A stretch of DNA of 64,000 nt from Podarcis raffonei (taxonomy: Eukaryota > Chordata > Lepidosauria > Squamata > Lacertidae): the NCBI RefSeq assembly GCF_027172205.1, contig NC_070614.1:49354001-49418000 (forward strand). Reading direction: 5' to 3'. Below the pieces are notes generated by a model that was not told the DNA's origin, ran no database searches, and was given only the letters and a program-made list of their open reading frames with translations. The translations under genes and the position numbers were made by a program. Below, piece by piece: positions 11,125-64,000 of the stretch (positions are counted from its first letter, which is position 1; each line of letters starts with the position of its first letter).

Positions 11125-11235
11125 TTAAATTTGCTGTTCAACTTTATTAATTGGATTATATTAATGCTACATCTTATTCAGTGAAAGGGGCTGGAGAAAA
11201 AGCCCTTCAGTTCAACCGAGGATCTGAAAACCTCC
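11125..11235 (-). terminator. MYH6: MYH6 3' UTR with AATAAA signal
   Basis: On the minus strand about 90 bases separate the stop codon from AATAAA (plus coordinates 11143-11148). A short 3' UTR of roughly 100 bases is usual for cardiac myosin heavy chain mRNAs. The exact cleavage site is inferred. Confidence 0.65.
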
Positions 11236-62592
<51,357 letters not shown>

Positions 62593-62870
62593 CCTGCGCG
62601 GCAGAAGAAGGCAGGGAGGGCATGAGAGAAGCAAGAGAAAGACTGCCGGTACACAGCACCACCGATAACTTTCCAGCAAGGATGGGGAGCCTGTGACCTT
62701 CTAAGGGCTGTTGGACTCCGATTCCCATAAGCGCCAGCAGCCAGCATGATGGGAGTTGTAGTCCAACAACTCGTGGAAGGTACTGCATCGTTTCTCAGTG
62801 GCCTGCTCATGCCTCGCAGTGGGAGAATCTGTCAGTTCCAGTTTCTCCCAAGCTGTGGACACACTATATA

Positions 62871-63112
62871 CAGTGGTACCTCGGGTTACATACGCTTCAG
62901 GTTACAGACGCTTCAGGTTACAGACTCTGCTAACCCAGAAATAGTGCTTCAGGTTAAGAACTTTGCTTCAGGATGAGAACAGAAATCGTGCTCCGGCGGC
63001 GTGGCGGCAGCAGGAGGCCCCATTAGCTAAAGTGGTTCTTCAGGTTAAGAACAGTTTCAGGTTAAGTACAGACCTCCCGAACAAATTGAGTATTTAACCC
63101 GAGCTACCACTG
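62871..63112. mobile_element. Tigger-like MITE in MYH6 5' intron
   Basis: Ends CAGTGGTACCTCGGGTTACA and CGAGCTACCACTG flanked by TA. Confidence 0.85.
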
Positions 63113-63234
63113 TATTTTAAGCGTGCAAACGCACACTTGAGACTCTTGGGAACTGTATTTTGTTACAGGAGTTGTAGTTCTGCAAGGGGTAAACTACAGT
63201 TCCCCTGATTATCTGGGCTGGGGGGGGGGAATGT

Positions 63235-63500
63235 GCTTTTAATAATTATAAGAATCTTTATTGAGGTCCAAAAACCCGTAACATAGACACAGAATAAAAT
63301 GCAGATTCAGACAGACAACCGCCTGGGAGAGGGAGACTGAGACGATATTTGTTTAGTCTTAAGTATGATGATCTTTGATACGTATGACTACTGAGAGAAA
63401 CTTTGCCACGGCCACTGTGATATCATTAGACTTGTCGTCCGGAAGATATTTAGTATAGTAGGCTTCAGATTTACCCGGCCGATTTGCCGGAAGGGGTTTG
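63235..63500 (-). repeat. LINE 3' end fragment, clade uncertain
   Basis: On the minus strand a short frame reads YLPDDKSNDITVAVAKFLSV and VIRIKDHHT before a stop, a form seen at the C-terminus of vertebrate LINE ORFs. A TAATTATT-type end follows. Confidence 0.45.
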
Positions 63501-63953
63501 ATGTGCTTTTAATGTACACAATCTCAGCTTCTATTTTTTTCAGCCTTAATCGCTGAATCTAGACATTTTTTTAAAAAAAGCTGTGAAAATGCTTTTTTAA
63601 AAAAACGTTTTAAAATACATATGGAATTCCCCATTAGCTCACCATTGCCATCTAGTGTCACACTTGTATAATGCACTTAAAACGTTATATCTGCAGCTGT
63701 ATAGCTGAGTTGGCTCTCTGTATTTCCATATCAGTTTGCAGTGGAAACAAACAAAAAGTCCCCATGAAAGTTCATAAGCATTCTAAGGCGAATCTATTGT
63801 AATAGATGCTTGAATGAGCTTTCGCCTGATAAGACACATTTTTGCAGAGCAATTTCCCCCTATACAATTCATTTCATACAATTCAGTTCATATATGGTGA
63901 GACACGGGGGGGGGGGGGGGAGCGACAGAAAGGTTGAGAGAAGGTCATCCTAC

Positions 63954-63985
63954 CTGTTAGAGCCTTGGAGGAGGAAGATTGGAGT
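63954..63985 (-). other. MYH6: Probable MYH6 5' UTR exon
   Basis: Minus-strand sequence TTTTCTCAG/ACTCC... ...CTAACAG/GTAGGA gives a 32-base segment with good acceptor and donor sites upstream of the ATG exon, which has its own acceptor (CGCGCAG) one base before the ATG. Cardiac myosin genes have non-coding first exons. The identity is inferred from splice signals alone. Confidence 0.45.
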
Positions 63986-64000
63986 CTGAGAAAAGAAATA

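Overview
The window is vertebrate nuclear DNA, most likely from a squamate reptile (lizard). The exon-intron genes are tetrapod orthologues. The repeats (BovB LINE end, Sauria-type SINEs with BovB-like tails, CR1 and L2 LINEs, many hAT and Tc1/mariner-type MITEs) are a squamate mixture. Three genes follow the order of the human 14q11.2 cardiac myosin locus: IL25 (3' end only, plus strand), CMTM5 (complete, plus) and an alpha-cardiac-type myosin heavy chain, MYH6 (complete coding region, minus), convergent with CMTM5.

Layout: 73-340 is the last coding exon of IL25, with its 3' UTR to about 870. A nested block of DNA transposons and a SINE fills 915-2650. CMTM5 has five coding exons between 4763 and 9347, starting in a GC-rich region. 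MYH6 runs from an ATG at 62592 down to a stop at 11236. I could place 39 coding exons with splice sites in consistent phase; they sum to 5,817 bp, or 1,938 residues. A likely 5' UTR exon lies at 63954-63985; the promoter is beyond the right edge.

The strongest non-coding feature is a pre-miR-208a hairpin (minus strand, 22917-22998) in a MYH6 intron. With the C-terminal DEE sequence and the CMTM5 neighbour, it supports MYH6 rather than MYH7. Departures from the mammalian gene plan are an extra phase-0 intron splitting the 256-bp 'exon 22', a GC-AG intron, an L2 insertion within about six bases of a splice donor, and a 33-bp minisatellite carrying repeated YY1-like motifs.

The introns are full of mobile elements, many with readable target-site duplications and nesting. 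These include a 5'-truncated CR1 with a 394-codon reverse transcriptase frame, an internally deleted L2, a BovB end with a 14-bp duplication, eight Tigger-like MITEs, four MITEs with CCGTATTTTT-type ends, several hAT elements, a SINE with a 5S-rRNA-like segment, a large palindromic repeat and four solo-LTR fossils. I saw no CRISPR array, prokaryotic gene or clearly new protein system.
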